Of a stretch of 64,000 nt of DNA, positions 1 through 8,691 are shown one piece after another. The notes beneath the pieces were generated by a model. The model saw only the letters and a program-made list of their open reading frames with translations, was not told where the DNA came from and did no database searches. Source of the stretch: Alphaproteobacteria bacterium (GTDB lineage Bacteria > Pseudomonadota > Alphaproteobacteria > Rickettsiales > JABDBP01); the NCBI GenBank assembly GCA_013288565.1, contig JABDBP010000004.1, forward strand, positions 1-64,000. The letters are read 5' to 3'. The position numbers and the translations under genes are program-made. Within the stretch, counting starts at the first letter, position 1. Every line of letters starts with the position of its first letter.

Positions 1-218
1 AAGCTATGGGTCCGATTCCGTTGCCGAAGAAAAGGCAGAGCTATACGGTTAACCGTTCGCCAGTGATTGACAAGAAATCGCGCGAACAGTTTGAAATCCG
101 CACGCATAAGCGTCTCATCGACATCACCCGCTCGAATCCACAGACGATTGAGGCTTTAAGCAAGCTCGATCTTGCGGCAGGCGTCGCGGTCAAAATCCAG
201 GTGGTAGGAGCCGAGTAA
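1..218 (+). CDS. rpsJ: 30S ribosomal protein S10, 5'-truncated by window edge
   Basis: Translation [39 protein letters not shown] is the S10 C-terminal half; followed by rplC. Confidence 0.97.
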   Translation, partial: AMGPIPLPKKRQSYTVNRSPVIDKKSREQFEIRTHKRLIDITRSNPQTIEALSKLDLAAGVAVKIQVVGAE

Positions 219-949
219 TGAGTGCTAGCCCAAAAATACGCACCGGATTGGTGGCGAAAAAGCTTGGCATGAGCCGAATTTTCGATGAAAAGGGCGTGAA
301 CCAGCCGGTTACGCTGCTTTCGCTCGAAGGCTGCCAAGTTATAGGCCATAAAACCAAGGAAAAGGACGGCTATACAGCTATCCAGCTTGGTCTCGGCAAG
401 AGAAAATTGAAAAACGTCAACAAGGCGACGAAAGGCAAATACGCGAAAATAAAAATCGAGCCAAAAGCAAAAATCGTGGAATTCCGGATTTCCGATGATG
501 CGTTGGTGGAAATTGGTGCGGAAATCACCGCTGAGCATTTCATTCCTGGGCAATTCGTCGATGTGGTCGGCCATACTATCGGAAAAGGTTTTGCGGGCGT
601 GATGAAACGCTGGAATTTCTCCGGGTTGGAAGCTTCGCACGGGGTTTCGGTTTCGCACCGTTCGCACGGCTCAACCGGCCAGCGGCAAGACCCGGGCCGG
701 GTATTCAAGGGCAAGAAAATGGCCGGGCATCTGGGTACCGAGCGCGTGACTATACAGAATTTGCAGATTGTTTCGGTGAATGCCGAAGCCGGGATTATCT
801 CGATAAAAGGGGCGGTGCCTGGCGCGGAAGGCGGATATGTTTTGATAAAGGACGCGGCGAAAATCAAGGCGCCGAAAGACCTGCCATTTCCGGCGGCAAT
901 TCGGAAATCAGAAAACGGAAACCAAAATCCTGAAGCGGCAGCGGTATGA
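218..949 (+). CDS. rplC: 50S ribosomal protein L3
   Basis: [16 protein letters not shown] and [34 protein letters not shown] motifs; operon position. Confidence 0.97.
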   Translation: MSASPKIRTGLVAKKLGMSRIFDEKGVNQPVTLLSLEGCQVIGHKTKEKDGYTAIQLGLGKRKLKNVNKATKGKYAKIKIEPKAKIVEFRISDDALVEIGAEITAEHFIPGQFVDVVGHTIGKGFAGVMKRWNFSGLEASHGVSVSHRSHGSTGQRQDPGRVFKGKKMAGHLGTERVTIQNLQIVSVNAEAGIISIKGAVPGAEGGYVLIKDAAKIKAPKDLPFPAAIRKSENGNQNPEAAAV

Positions 950-1563
950 AAGCGAAAATTATAACATTGGAAAACGCATCTGCGGGCGAGATTGAACTAA
1001 AACCGGAAATTTTCGGACTGCCGCTGCGCAAGGATATTCTGCATCGCGCCGCAGAATGGAGCCGCGCGAAAAAGCGTTCCGGTAACCATAAAACCAAGGA
1101 AATATGGGATGTTTCTGGCACTACGAAAAAGCCTTGGAATCAAAAGGGAACCGGGCGCGCCCGCCAGGGGTCTTTGCGTTCTCCGCAGTTCCGCGGCGGT
1201 GCGGTGATCTTCGGCCCGGTGGTTCGTAGCCATGCTTATGACTTGCCGAAAAAAGTTCGTAAACTAGCTCTGAAAATCGCGCTCTCGGCGAAAATGGCGG
1301 AAGGAAAGTTGCAAATCCTGCAAGAAGTGAAATCCAAAGCCAAAGCTAAGGACATCGAGAAAAATTTCAAGAACATGGGCTTCAAATCGGTACTTATAAT
1401 TTCCGGCGAGGAAGCAAATCAGGATTTCGCAAAAGCCGTGCGCAACCTAAAAAATATCGATATTCTGCCGCAGATCGGCGCGAATGTTTACGATATTCTC
1501 CGCCACGAAAATTTACTGCTCACCGAAACGGCAGTAAAAAATCTGCAAGAGAGGCTCGCATGA
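946..1563 (+). CDS. rplD: 50S ribosomal protein L4
   Basis: [30 protein letters not shown] motif; overlaps rplC stop. Confidence 0.97.
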   Translation: MKAKIITLENASAGEIELKPEIFGLPLRKDILHRAAEWSRAKKRSGNHKTKEIWDVSGTTKKPWNQKGTGRARQGSLRSPQFRGGAVIFGPVVRSHAYDLPKKVRKLALKIALSAKMAEGKLQILQEVKSKAKAKDIEKNFKNMGFKSVLIISGEEANQDFAKAVRNLKNIDILPQIGANVYDILRHENLLLTETAVKNLQERLA

Positions 1564-1913
1564 GCAAAAAGATTGATAAAAAGGCAATTGCCAAAGAAGG
1601 GGGGGCGGTGAAAAAGGAAACGGGCTTGCAATCCTATGGCGTCATCCGCTCGCCGCTTATCACTGAAAAATCTACGCAAGGCTCGGAGCATAACAAGGTT
1701 TCGTTCAAAGTCGCCAAATGCGCGACCAAGAAGGAAATCAAGGATGCGGTGGAAAGCTTATTCAAGGTTGATGTTACCCGAGTTAACACGATAAATGTTA
1801 TGGGAAAGACCAAGCTTTTCAAGGGCCGCAAGGGCAAGCGTTCGGACTACAAGAAGGCTATCGTGCGCATCAAGGAAGGCCAGAATATCGACGTAATGGC
1901 AGGGGTGAGGTAG
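1560..1913 (+). CDS. rplW: 50S ribosomal protein L23 with short N-terminal extension
   Basis: [45 protein letters not shown]. Confidence 0.95.
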   Translation: MSKKIDKKAIAKEGGAVKKETGLQSYGVIRSPLITEKSTQGSEHNKVSFKVAKCATKKEIKDAVESLFKVDVTRVNTINVMGKTKLFKGRKGKRSDYKKAIVRIKEGQNIDVMAGVR

Positions 1914-1917
1914 TTTT

Positions 1918-2754
1918 ATGGCGTTAAAAAATTTCAGGCCTACCACTCCTTCGCAGCGCGGGCTGGTGTTAGTCGATCGCTCTGATTTGTGGAAAGGCGA
2001 GCCAGTAAAAGCTTTGACCAAGGGCAAAAAAGAAAACGGCGGACGCGATAATTATGGCCATATTTCCTCACGCCACAAGGGCGGTGGTCATAAGAGGAAA
2101 TATCGCATAATCGATTTCAAGCGCCGCAAGTTCGACGTTCCGGCAACAATTGAGCGCATCGAATATGACCCGAACCGCTCGGCCAACATAGCGCTTATCA
2201 AATACGAAGATGGTGAGCTGGCTTATATTCTGGCGCCGCAGCGGGTTGAAATCGGTGATCAGGTAATTTCTGGCGAACGGGTGGATATAAAACCCGGCAA
2301 CGCCCTGCCGCTCGCCAACATCCCGGCCGGCAGCATCGTGCATAATGTCGAGATGAAAGAAGGAAGGGGTGGGCAGTTGGCGCGCTCGGCAGGAAGTTAT
2401 GTACAGTTGGTCGGCAAGGATGCTGGATATGCCCTGCTGCGGCTGCGCTCCGGTGAAGTGCGGAAAGTGCGCGGCGAATGTATGGCGACGATCGGTGCGG
2501 TCTCGAATCCGGATCACCAGAACATGAATTACGGCAAAGCCGGCAGGATGCGCTGGCTTGGCAAGCGTCCACAATCACGCGGAGTTGCGATGAATCCGGT
2601 AGACCATCCGCATGGCGGCGGCGAAGGCAAAACCTCCGGCGGACGTCACCCGGTATCGCCATGGGGTAAAGGCACGAAAGGTACGCGCACCCGGCATAAC
2701 AAGAAAACCGATAAGCAAATTATAACCAGAAGATATCATAAGAAGGTTAAGTAG
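1918..2754 (+). CDS. rplB: 50S ribosomal protein L2
   Basis: [22 protein letters not shown] and [26 protein letters not shown]. Confidence 0.98.
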   Translation: MALKNFRPTTPSQRGLVLVDRSDLWKGEPVKALTKGKKENGGRDNYGHISSRHKGGGHKRKYRIIDFKRRKFDVPATIERIEYDPNRSANIALIKYEDGELAYILAPQRVEIGDQVISGERVDIKPGNALPLANIPAGSIVHNVEMKEGRGGQLARSAGSYVQLVGKDAGYALLRLRSGEVRKVRGECMATIGAVSNPDHQNMNYGKAGRMRWLGKRPQSRGVAMNPVDHPHGGGEGKTSGGRHPVSPWGKGTKGTRTRHNKKTDKQIITRRYHKKVK

Positions 2755-2758
2755 TCAT

Positions 2759-3055
2759 ATGGCACGCAGTGTATGGAAAGGCCCATTCGTGGATGGGTAT
2801 TTGTTGAAAAAGGCGGAAGCAGCGCAAGGCTCCGGCAAGAACCAGATTATTAAAACCTGGAGCCGACGCTCTACCATCATGCCGCAATTCGTAGGCTGTA
2901 CTTTCGGTGTCTATAACGGCAGGAAATTCATTCCTGTGTTGGTGAAGGAAGATATGGTCGGCCATAAGTTCGGCGAATTCGCCCCGACCCGCATTTTTCA
3001 CGGCCATAGCGCAGAAAAGAAAGTTAAAACCGATGCGCCGGCGGCGGCAGCATAA
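2759..3055 (+). CDS. rpsS: 30S ribosomal protein S19
   Basis: [19 protein letters not shown] and [16 protein letters not shown]. Confidence 0.98.
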   Translation: MARSVWKGPFVDGYLLKKAEAAQGSGKNQIIKTWSRRSTIMPQFVGCTFGVYNGRKFIPVLVKEDMVGHKFGEFAPTRIFHGHSAEKKVKTDAPAAAA

Positions 3056-3067
3056 CACGGATATTTT

Positions 3068-3922
3068 ATGAGCAAGAAACAAAGCATAAGAAGATTGGCT
3101 GATAATGAGGCGAAAGCGGTCGCATGGTCGCTCCGCACCTCTCCGCGCAAGCTCGGCCTGGTGGCCGGGTTGATCCGCGGCATGGCGGTAAAGGATGCTT
3201 TAGTGCAGTTGACTTTCATGCATAAGCGCATCGCTAAAGAAGTTAAGCAAGTGCTGCAGTCGGCAGTCGCCAATGCCGAGAATAACCATAACCTGGACGT
3301 CGACCGGCTTTATATTTCCGAGGCGCTGGTGGGCAAAGGCCTGGTGATGAAAAGGTTTCATGCGCGGGCGCGCGGGCGTTCTGCCGGAATAAAAAAACCG
3401 TTCAGCAATTTAAGCCTGACCGTGCGGGAAAACACCAATAACTGTCAGAACAAAGGCTGTCTCAAGGGATGGATTTGCGGCTCTATCCCAGTGTTTATTT
3501 TTCTGTTTATTGCCGGGTATGTAGTAAATCATCTCTGGCTGATGCCTATATATCAGCACACGGCCGCGCTATGGCGACCGATGGATCAGATGAAGGAGAT
3601 GTTCCCATTGCTGCTTTTATATTACGCCGCACTATCGCTGGTGATTACAGCGTTGTTTTGCAAAATCAAGAAGGCAAAGATCCAAGCCTGCGAAGCTACC
3701 GGCGAAACTGACTGCAAAATCGGCGGTAAAAATTGCCCGATAAAATGCGGGATATGCTTCGGTTCGATTATCGGCCTGCTGCTGGGTATAACCAACTCCG
3801 CTGCTTATATCTGGCTGCCGATTCCCGGCGAGTTGGCGATAAAATGGTTCATCGCCTGGGTCGTTCAAGGTATCGGCATCGGGCTGATTTTATCATTTAT
3901 TTGCAAGAAGAAAAAAGCCTGA
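3068..3922 (+). CDS. rplV: 50S ribosomal protein L22 fused in frame to a C-terminal Cys-rich multi-TM membrane domain
   Basis: Residues ~1-120 are L22 ([19 protein letters not shown]...[24 protein letters not shown]); residues ~121-284 have several hydrophobic helices and many Cys ([32 protein letters not shown]). Confidence 0.9.
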   Translation: MSKKQSIRRLADNEAKAVAWSLRTSPRKLGLVAGLIRGMAVKDALVQLTFMHKRIAKEVKQVLQSAVANAENNHNLDVDRLYISEALVGKGLVMKRFHARARGRSAGIKKPFSNLSLTVRENTNNCQNKGCLKGWICGSIPVFIFLFIAGYVVNHLWLMPIYQHTAALWRPMDQMKEMFPLLLLYYAALSLVITALFCKIKKAKIQACEATGETDCKIGGKNCPIKCGICFGSIIGLLLGITNSAAYIWLPIPGELAIKWFIAWVVQGIGIGLILSFICKKKKA

Positions 3923-3935
3923 GCACAGGTTCTAT

Positions 3936-3972
3936 TAGGGGTTAGGTGAGATTAAAAATCCCTTAACCCCTA
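3936..3972. terminator. Hairpin between convergent genes (TAGGGGTTAGG / CCTTAACCCCTA)
   Basis: Complementary arms at 3936-3946 and 3961-3972 between rplV(+) and the minus-strand ORF. Confidence 0.5.
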
Positions 3973-3984
3973 CAACTCCATAAC

Positions 3985-4746
3985 CTAATGCGTTGAGTTG
4001 CTAGAAGTTCCGGAGGCTGCCGGTTTTGCCGTCGGCTTTTTCTTCTTCTTAAGCGAAACCATTGAAGTAAAATAGCCACGGCTAACTTTCGGCGTCTCCG
4101 GCTTGGCACGCACGTCGGATGGGCGTTTCTTACTGTTTATCGAATAGGTCATATAATATTGGCCGTCATCATGGGTGCGGATGCGGAGCGTTATCTTCTG
4201 CACCGGGCTGCCGACCTTTTGTTCCTTACCCCCCTGATACACTATTATATGCAGCCGGTCCGGTCCGGGGATGGAGACTTCGGGAAATTCCTCATGCAGC
4301 CGCATGAATTCGGCATGCACTTCCTCGACGGCGAGGTATAGCTTTTTCTTCAACACGGCACGTAGTATCGGATGGCCCCAATCCGGATGGCGCATTTTCG
4401 GGCGTTGCTTGCGCGGATGGGATTTCAGATCGACGTTAAGTTTTTCGGCGATAAGGCTGATATGTTTGCCGTCGTTTTTCGGGCGAATCAGTGCATAATT
4501 ACCGAGGTATCCACCGGATATTTCCTCCGGAGTCAGTGCGTAATCCCTTATCCACAGTTTTATCGTATCGGGGTTTTTCAAGTCCTGATCCTTCGATATC
4601 AGGAATTCCTCCCGGATTTGCGTGAGCCGCGCACGCACCTGATGCAGGGAGGTAAACCGGAAAAGTCCGGCTGCCACCGCGTCGATCACTGGATTGCCCA
4701 TACGTGCCGGGCGTTTTTCCTTTTTCTTGAAATGAGTTTGCTTCAT
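3985..4746 (-). CDS. Hypothetical protein with an internal domain duplication
   Basis: 253 aa ORF; two similar ~50 aa segments (GNPVIDAVAAGLFRFTSLHQVRARLTQIREEF / GHPILRAVLKKKLYLAVEEVHAEFMRLHEEF). Confidence 0.7.
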   Translation of the reverse strand: MKQTHFKKKEKRPARMGNPVIDAVAAGLFRFTSLHQVRARLTQIREEFLISKDQDLKNPDTIKLWIRDYALTPEEISGGYLGNYALIRPKNDGKHISLIAEKLNVDLKSHPRKQRPKMRHPDWGHPILRAVLKKKLYLAVEEVHAEFMRLHEEFPEVSIPGPDRLHIIVYQGGKEQKVGSPVQKITLRIRTHDDGQYYMTYSINSKKRPSDVRAKPETPKVSRGYFTSMVSLKKKKKPTAKPAASGTSSNSTH

Positions 4747-4786
4747 ATTTTTACCTTCTGCATTCTTAAACCATACACGGCAAAGG

Positions 4787-4802
4787 TTAATATTTCATTA
4801 AC
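4787..4802. promoter_or_regulatory. CtrA-like site TTAATATTTCATTAAC
   Basis: TTAA-N7-TTAAC match, 40-55 bp upstream of the minus-strand ORF start at 4746. Confidence 0.45.
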
Positions 4803-4835
4803 GGGAGAGAAAAAAATTTATTAGCGAAAAGTCTC

Positions 4836-4863
4836 TTGACTTGTTTATGAGAATGATTATTAA
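4836..4863 (+). promoter_or_regulatory. Sigma70-like promoter TTGACT-N16-TATTAA overlapping a Fur box TGAGAATGATTATTA (4848-4862)
   Basis: Fur 7-1-7 consensus TGATAATnATTATCA with 2 mismatches; lies upstream of cupredoxin/FTR1 genes. Confidence 0.65.
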
Positions 4864-4936
4864 TTGCTTCGCGAATGATTCTTAGTAACTGCTTTGCTAA
4901 ATAATAACTAACTGATAAATAAGTAGCTTTTAAAAA

Positions 4937-5269
4937 ATGTACTATCTTACATTGCTTTTCGTCATATTATTTGCCGCCATGGCGGCAAATGCCGAGGATT
5001 ACACACTCACCTTGAAAGATCATAAATTTCAGCCCGCGGAACTAACTATCCCATCCGGCCAAAAGGTGAAAATCACCGTAAAAAACCTTGATGTGGCCCC
5101 AGCAGAGTTTGAAAGCTTTGATCTAAACCGAGAAAAAGTAGTGGAAGGAATCCAGGGTGGCAAGCCGGGCAGCATTGATGTTTATGTTGGCCCGCTCGAC
5201 CCAGGCAAATATGATTTCTTCGACGATTTCCATAAGGCGACCACGACTGGCAAACTTATTGTAAAATAA
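4937..5269 (+). CDS. Periplasmic cupredoxin-domain protein, iron-uptake associated
   Basis: Signal peptide then EDYTLTLKDHKFQPAELTIPSGQKVKITVKNLD; immediately upstream of FTR1. Confidence 0.8.
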   Translation: MYYLTLLFVILFAAMAANAEDYTLTLKDHKFQPAELTIPSGQKVKITVKNLDVAPAEFESFDLNREKVVEGIQGGKPGSIDVYVGPLDPGKYDFFDDFHKATTTGKLIVK

Positions 5270-5277
5270 GGAAATTT

Positions 5278-6825
5278 ATGCTCTCAACGGCAATAGTAAT
5301 ATTTCGCGAAGCGCTAGAAATCGCAGTAATTTTAGGCGCAGTATTGGCCGCCACGAGCGGGCTTAAGGGCAGGCTTTTCTGGATCATAGGCGGCCTGACC
5401 GGAGGGATTTTCGGCGCATCTTTGGTTGCTGTTTTCACGCGCAGCATCTCAAGTGCAATATCCGGCATGGGTCAGGAAGTTTTCAACGCCTCAATTCTTT
5501 TCACCGCTGCTTTGTTCATCGGCTGGACGGTGCTGTGGATGCGGAAGCACGCGCGCGAAATGACCGCACATCTGAAGAAGGTCGGCACGGAAGTGGCAGA
5601 AGGCAAATTACCGCTCTATTCGCTTTCACTGATAATCGGCTTGGCGACGCTACGTGAAGGCTCGGAAATCGTGCTATTCATATATGGCATGGCACTTTCC
5701 GGCCAGACCGCCATTTCCATTATCTTCGGCAGTATAATCGGATTCGCTCTGGGAACGACGGCCGGGGTTATGCTTTATTACGGCCTGATCACAATCTCCG
5801 CGAAATATATGTTCCAGGTGACAAGTTGGATATTGATATTGCTGGTGGCTGGTCTTTCCTCACAAGGAGTTTCCTTCTTACAGGCGGCGGGATATTTTTC
5901 CAGCCTCTCCAAGCCGTTATGGGATACTTCATGGCTGCTTTCAGAGGGCAGCATAGGTGGCAAGGCATTGCACAGCCTGATTGGCTACAGCGCAAAACCC
6001 ACGGGGGCGCAGTTGATATGCTACGTTACAACCTTGGTTGGGTTGATCAGTACTATAGTGCTGACCGAGCGCCGCAGAAAACACGCTGTGACCGTAGCGG
6101 CGATGGTAGCGGTGTTTCTTCTCCTTGACGCTGCCCCGGCCTTTGCCTTGGATAAAATTTATTCTCCCTATGTCACTAAGGGTGAGTGGGAAGTCGAATA
6201 TAGAGGCTCCAGCACTTTCGACAGCAATCATGACAAGAACGGGATACAATCCCATCAAACGGCACTCGGCTATTCCCCAACCGATTATTGGGCAACCGAG
6301 TTATATAGCAATTTCGTGCGCGACCCGGAAAGCACCTTCCACATGGAAGGGTTGGAATGGGAGAACAGGTTCCAGCTCACCGAGCCCGGCAAATATTGGA
6401 TGGATTTTGGCCTCCTTGCCTCCTATATCTATGCGCATGAAAGAACTAACGCTGATGCTTTGGAAACAAAACTGCTAGTGGAGAAAGATATCGGCAAATT
6501 CATCAATATCGCCAATATCGGGTTCGAGCAGGAAGTGGGCAGTCATGCACATAGCGGCCCGGATTTTGAGTTACTGGCTAACTCCAGGTATAAATATTCT
6601 CCTTATTTGCAGCCGGGAATCGAGTTGCAGAGCAACCTAGGCACCGCCCAAGCCAGGCGGCATTTTGAAAACCAGGAATATTACCTCGGCCCCGCAATAT
6701 ACGGTCAATTGCCGCTTCAAGGTTTAAGCAAGCTCAAATACGAATTAGCATACCTGGCTGGCCTGACCGATGCGACCTCGCAAAGCGCAATTCGCCTGCT
6801 GGTAGAGTACGAATTTCGCTTATAG
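5278..6825 (+). CDS. FTR1-family iron permease fused to a C-terminal beta-rich, outer-membrane-like domain
   Basis: FTR1 motifs REALEIAV and REGSEIVL; then AVTVAAMVAVFLLLDAAPAFA-LDK signal-peptide-like segment and a ~225 aa beta-rich domain ending LLVEYEFRL. Confidence 0.85.
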   Translation: MLSTAIVIFREALEIAVILGAVLAATSGLKGRLFWIIGGLTGGIFGASLVAVFTRSISSAISGMGQEVFNASILFTAALFIGWTVLWMRKHAREMTAHLKKVGTEVAEGKLPLYSLSLIIGLATLREGSEIVLFIYGMALSGQTAISIIFGSIIGFALGTTAGVMLYYGLITISAKYMFQVTSWILILLVAGLSSQGVSFLQAAGYFSSLSKPLWDTSWLLSEGSIGGKALHSLIGYSAKPTGAQLICYVTTLVGLISTIVLTERRRKHAVTVAAMVAVFLLLDAAPAFALDKIYSPYVTKGEWEVEYRGSSTFDSNHDKNGIQSHQTALGYSPTDYWATELYSNFVRDPESTFHMEGLEWENRFQLTEPGKYWMDFGLLASYIYAHERTNADALETKLLVEKDIGKFINIANIGFEQEVGSHAHSGPDFELLANSRYKYSPYLQPGIELQSNLGTAQARRHFENQEYYLGPAIYGQLPLQGLSKLKYELAYLAGLTDATSQSAIRLLVEYEFRL

Positions 6826-6898
6826 TGGCGCCTTGATAAAATCACGAGATGCTGCTAACTGTTTCGCCATGAAGCGGCAGACAGAGGAAATTCTTTAG

Positions 6899-7672
6899 AT
6901 GAAAGCAATGATATTGGCGGGCGGTAAAGGCACCCGCATTTCCGAGGAATCGGCCATGAAGCCAAAGCCGATGATCGAAATCGGCGGAATGCCGATCCTC
7001 TGGCACATCATGAAAATCTACGAGGCGCACGGCATCAACGAATTCATCATCGCGCTCGGCTACAAGGGCTACATGATAAAAAATTTCTTCGCCAATTACC
7101 TGTTACACCGCTCGAACGTGACGTTCAAACTGAAAGAAGGTAAGCGCATCTATCACCGCAAGCAAGCTGAGGATTGGTCGGTAACTTTGGTCGATACCGG
7201 AGATGAAACCCAGGTCGGCGGGAGGATAAAAAAAGCAGCGCGGTTCCTTATGAAAGACGACACATTCTGCCTCACCTACGGCGACGGCGTGGCCGATATA
7301 AATATTACTGAAGAGCTTAAATTCCATAAATCACACGGGTTGCTGGCCACTGTAGCAGCGGTCCAACCACCGGGGCGTTTCGGCGCGCTAGAAATCGACA
7401 AAAAAAACAAAGTCAGCAAATTCCTGGAAAAACCCACGGGCGATGGCGGATATATCAACGGCGGATTTTTCGTGCTTTCACGCAAAACCCTGGATTATAT
7501 CGACGGCGACAAAACAGTGTGGGAGCGCGAACCTTTGGAAAACATCGCCAAGGAAGGCCAGCTCGCTGCCTATCGCCACCCAGGCTTCTGGCAGCCGATG
7601 GATACATTGCGCGATAAAAATTACTTAGAGCAATTGTGGGATTCCGGCCACGCGCCGTGGAAAGTGTGGTAA
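6899..7672 (+). CDS. rfbF: Glucose-1-phosphate cytidylyltransferase
   Basis: MKAMILAGGKGTRISEESAMKPKPMIEIGGMPILWHIMK; followed by CDP-glucose dehydratase. Confidence 0.93.
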   Translation: MKAMILAGGKGTRISEESAMKPKPMIEIGGMPILWHIMKIYEAHGINEFIIALGYKGYMIKNFFANYLLHRSNVTFKLKEGKRIYHRKQAEDWSVTLVDTGDETQVGGRIKKAARFLMKDDTFCLTYGDGVADINITEELKFHKSHGLLATVAAVQPPGRFGALEIDKKNKVSKFLEKPTGDGGYINGGFFVLSRKTLDYIDGDKTVWEREPLENIAKEGQLAAYRHPGFWQPMDTLRDKNYLEQLWDSGHAPWKVW

Positions 7673-8691
7673 ACTTCTGGCAGAATAAGCGCGTATTATT
7701 AACCGGCCATACGGGTTTTAAAGGTACCTGGATGGCGCTGGTTTTGCAGCGATTGGGGGCTGAGGTTACTGGCATTGCTCTGGAGCCGGAAGGAAGTCCG
7801 AATTTGTATAACCTCACCGCACCGAAAATCAAAAGCTATATAATCGATATCCGTGATCGGGAAAGGTTCGTAAAAATGGCGCAGTCGGCAAATACGGAAA
7901 TCGTCATTCACATGGCGGCGCAAGCGCTGGTACGCCGATCATACGAAATGCCGGTCGATACTTTCGCGACGAATGTGATGGGAAGCGTTTATTTATTGGA
8001 AGCGTTGGTGGGAAAAGACGCAACCATCCTCGTCGTCACTAGCGACAAAGTTTATAAGAACGATGAATTCGGTCGGAATTTCAAGGAATCCGACGCGCTA
8101 GGGGGTGATGATCCTTATAGTGCATCGAAAGCGGCGGCGGAAATCGCAGTGCATTCATGGGCGAAATCGTTCGGCGGGAAAATCGCCACGGCACGTGCTG
8201 GAAACGTTATAGGCGGGGGCGATTTTTCTGAAGATAGATTGCTCCCAGATGCCTTCCGTGCCTATACCAATGACACGCCGCTGATTCTCCGCAACCCCAA
8301 TGCCACACGCCCCTGGCAGCATGTATTGGACGTAACTTTTGGCTATTTGAAATATGCCGAGCTTCTTCATAACGATTACGAAAATACACCTAAATCCCTG
8401 AATTTTGGGCCGAATGGAAAAAATTTAACCGTTAGGGAAACAATCGATATTTTCTGTGATGCGCTAGAGAAAAAAATCCCTGTTAAAATTTCCCCAGACA
8501 ATAAAAAACTGGAAAAAACCCGCCTGGAATTAGATGTTGCGCTGGCAAAAAAACTGGGCTTTAAAAATTCCATTTCGCAAAAAGATGCTGTGCATATGGC
8601 GGGTATTTGGTACAAAAAATTCCACGCTGGGCAATCGTCATTGCAGCTCACAATAAACGAAATCAAAAATTATCTTGATAGTTATGCCTGA
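7666..8691 (+). CDS. rfbG: CDP-glucose 4,6-dehydratase
   Basis: VNFWQNKRVLLTGHTGFKGTWMA, SDKVYKN, DPYSASKAAAE; probable GTG start at 7666 overlapping the rfbF stop (track ORF begins 7636). Confidence 0.93.
   Translation: MVNFWQNKRVLLTGHTGFKGTWMALVLQRLGAEVTGIALEPEGSPNLYNLTAPKIKSYIIDIRDRERFVKMAQSANTEIVIHMAAQALVRRSYEMPVDTFATNVMGSVYLLEALVGKDATILVVTSDKVYKNDEFGRNFKESDALGGDDPYSASKAAAEIAVHSWAKSFGGKIATARAGNVIGGGDFSEDRLLPDAFRAYTNDTPLILRNPNATRPWQHVLDVTFGYLKYAELLHNDYENTPKSLNFGPNGKNLTVRETIDIFCDALEKKIPVKISPDNKKLEKTRLELDVALAKKLGFKNSISQKDAVHMAGIWYKKFHAGQSSLQLTINEIKNYLDSYA

Noticed and set aside
41-667. 208 aa minus-strand ORF over rpsJ/rplC
   Set aside because: Antisense shadow of two highly conserved ribosomal protein genes
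3952-3967. TTAA-AAATCCC-TTAAC match to the CtrA pattern
   Set aside because: Lies inside the convergent terminator hairpin, not upstream of any gene; roughly one such match is expected by chance in this length
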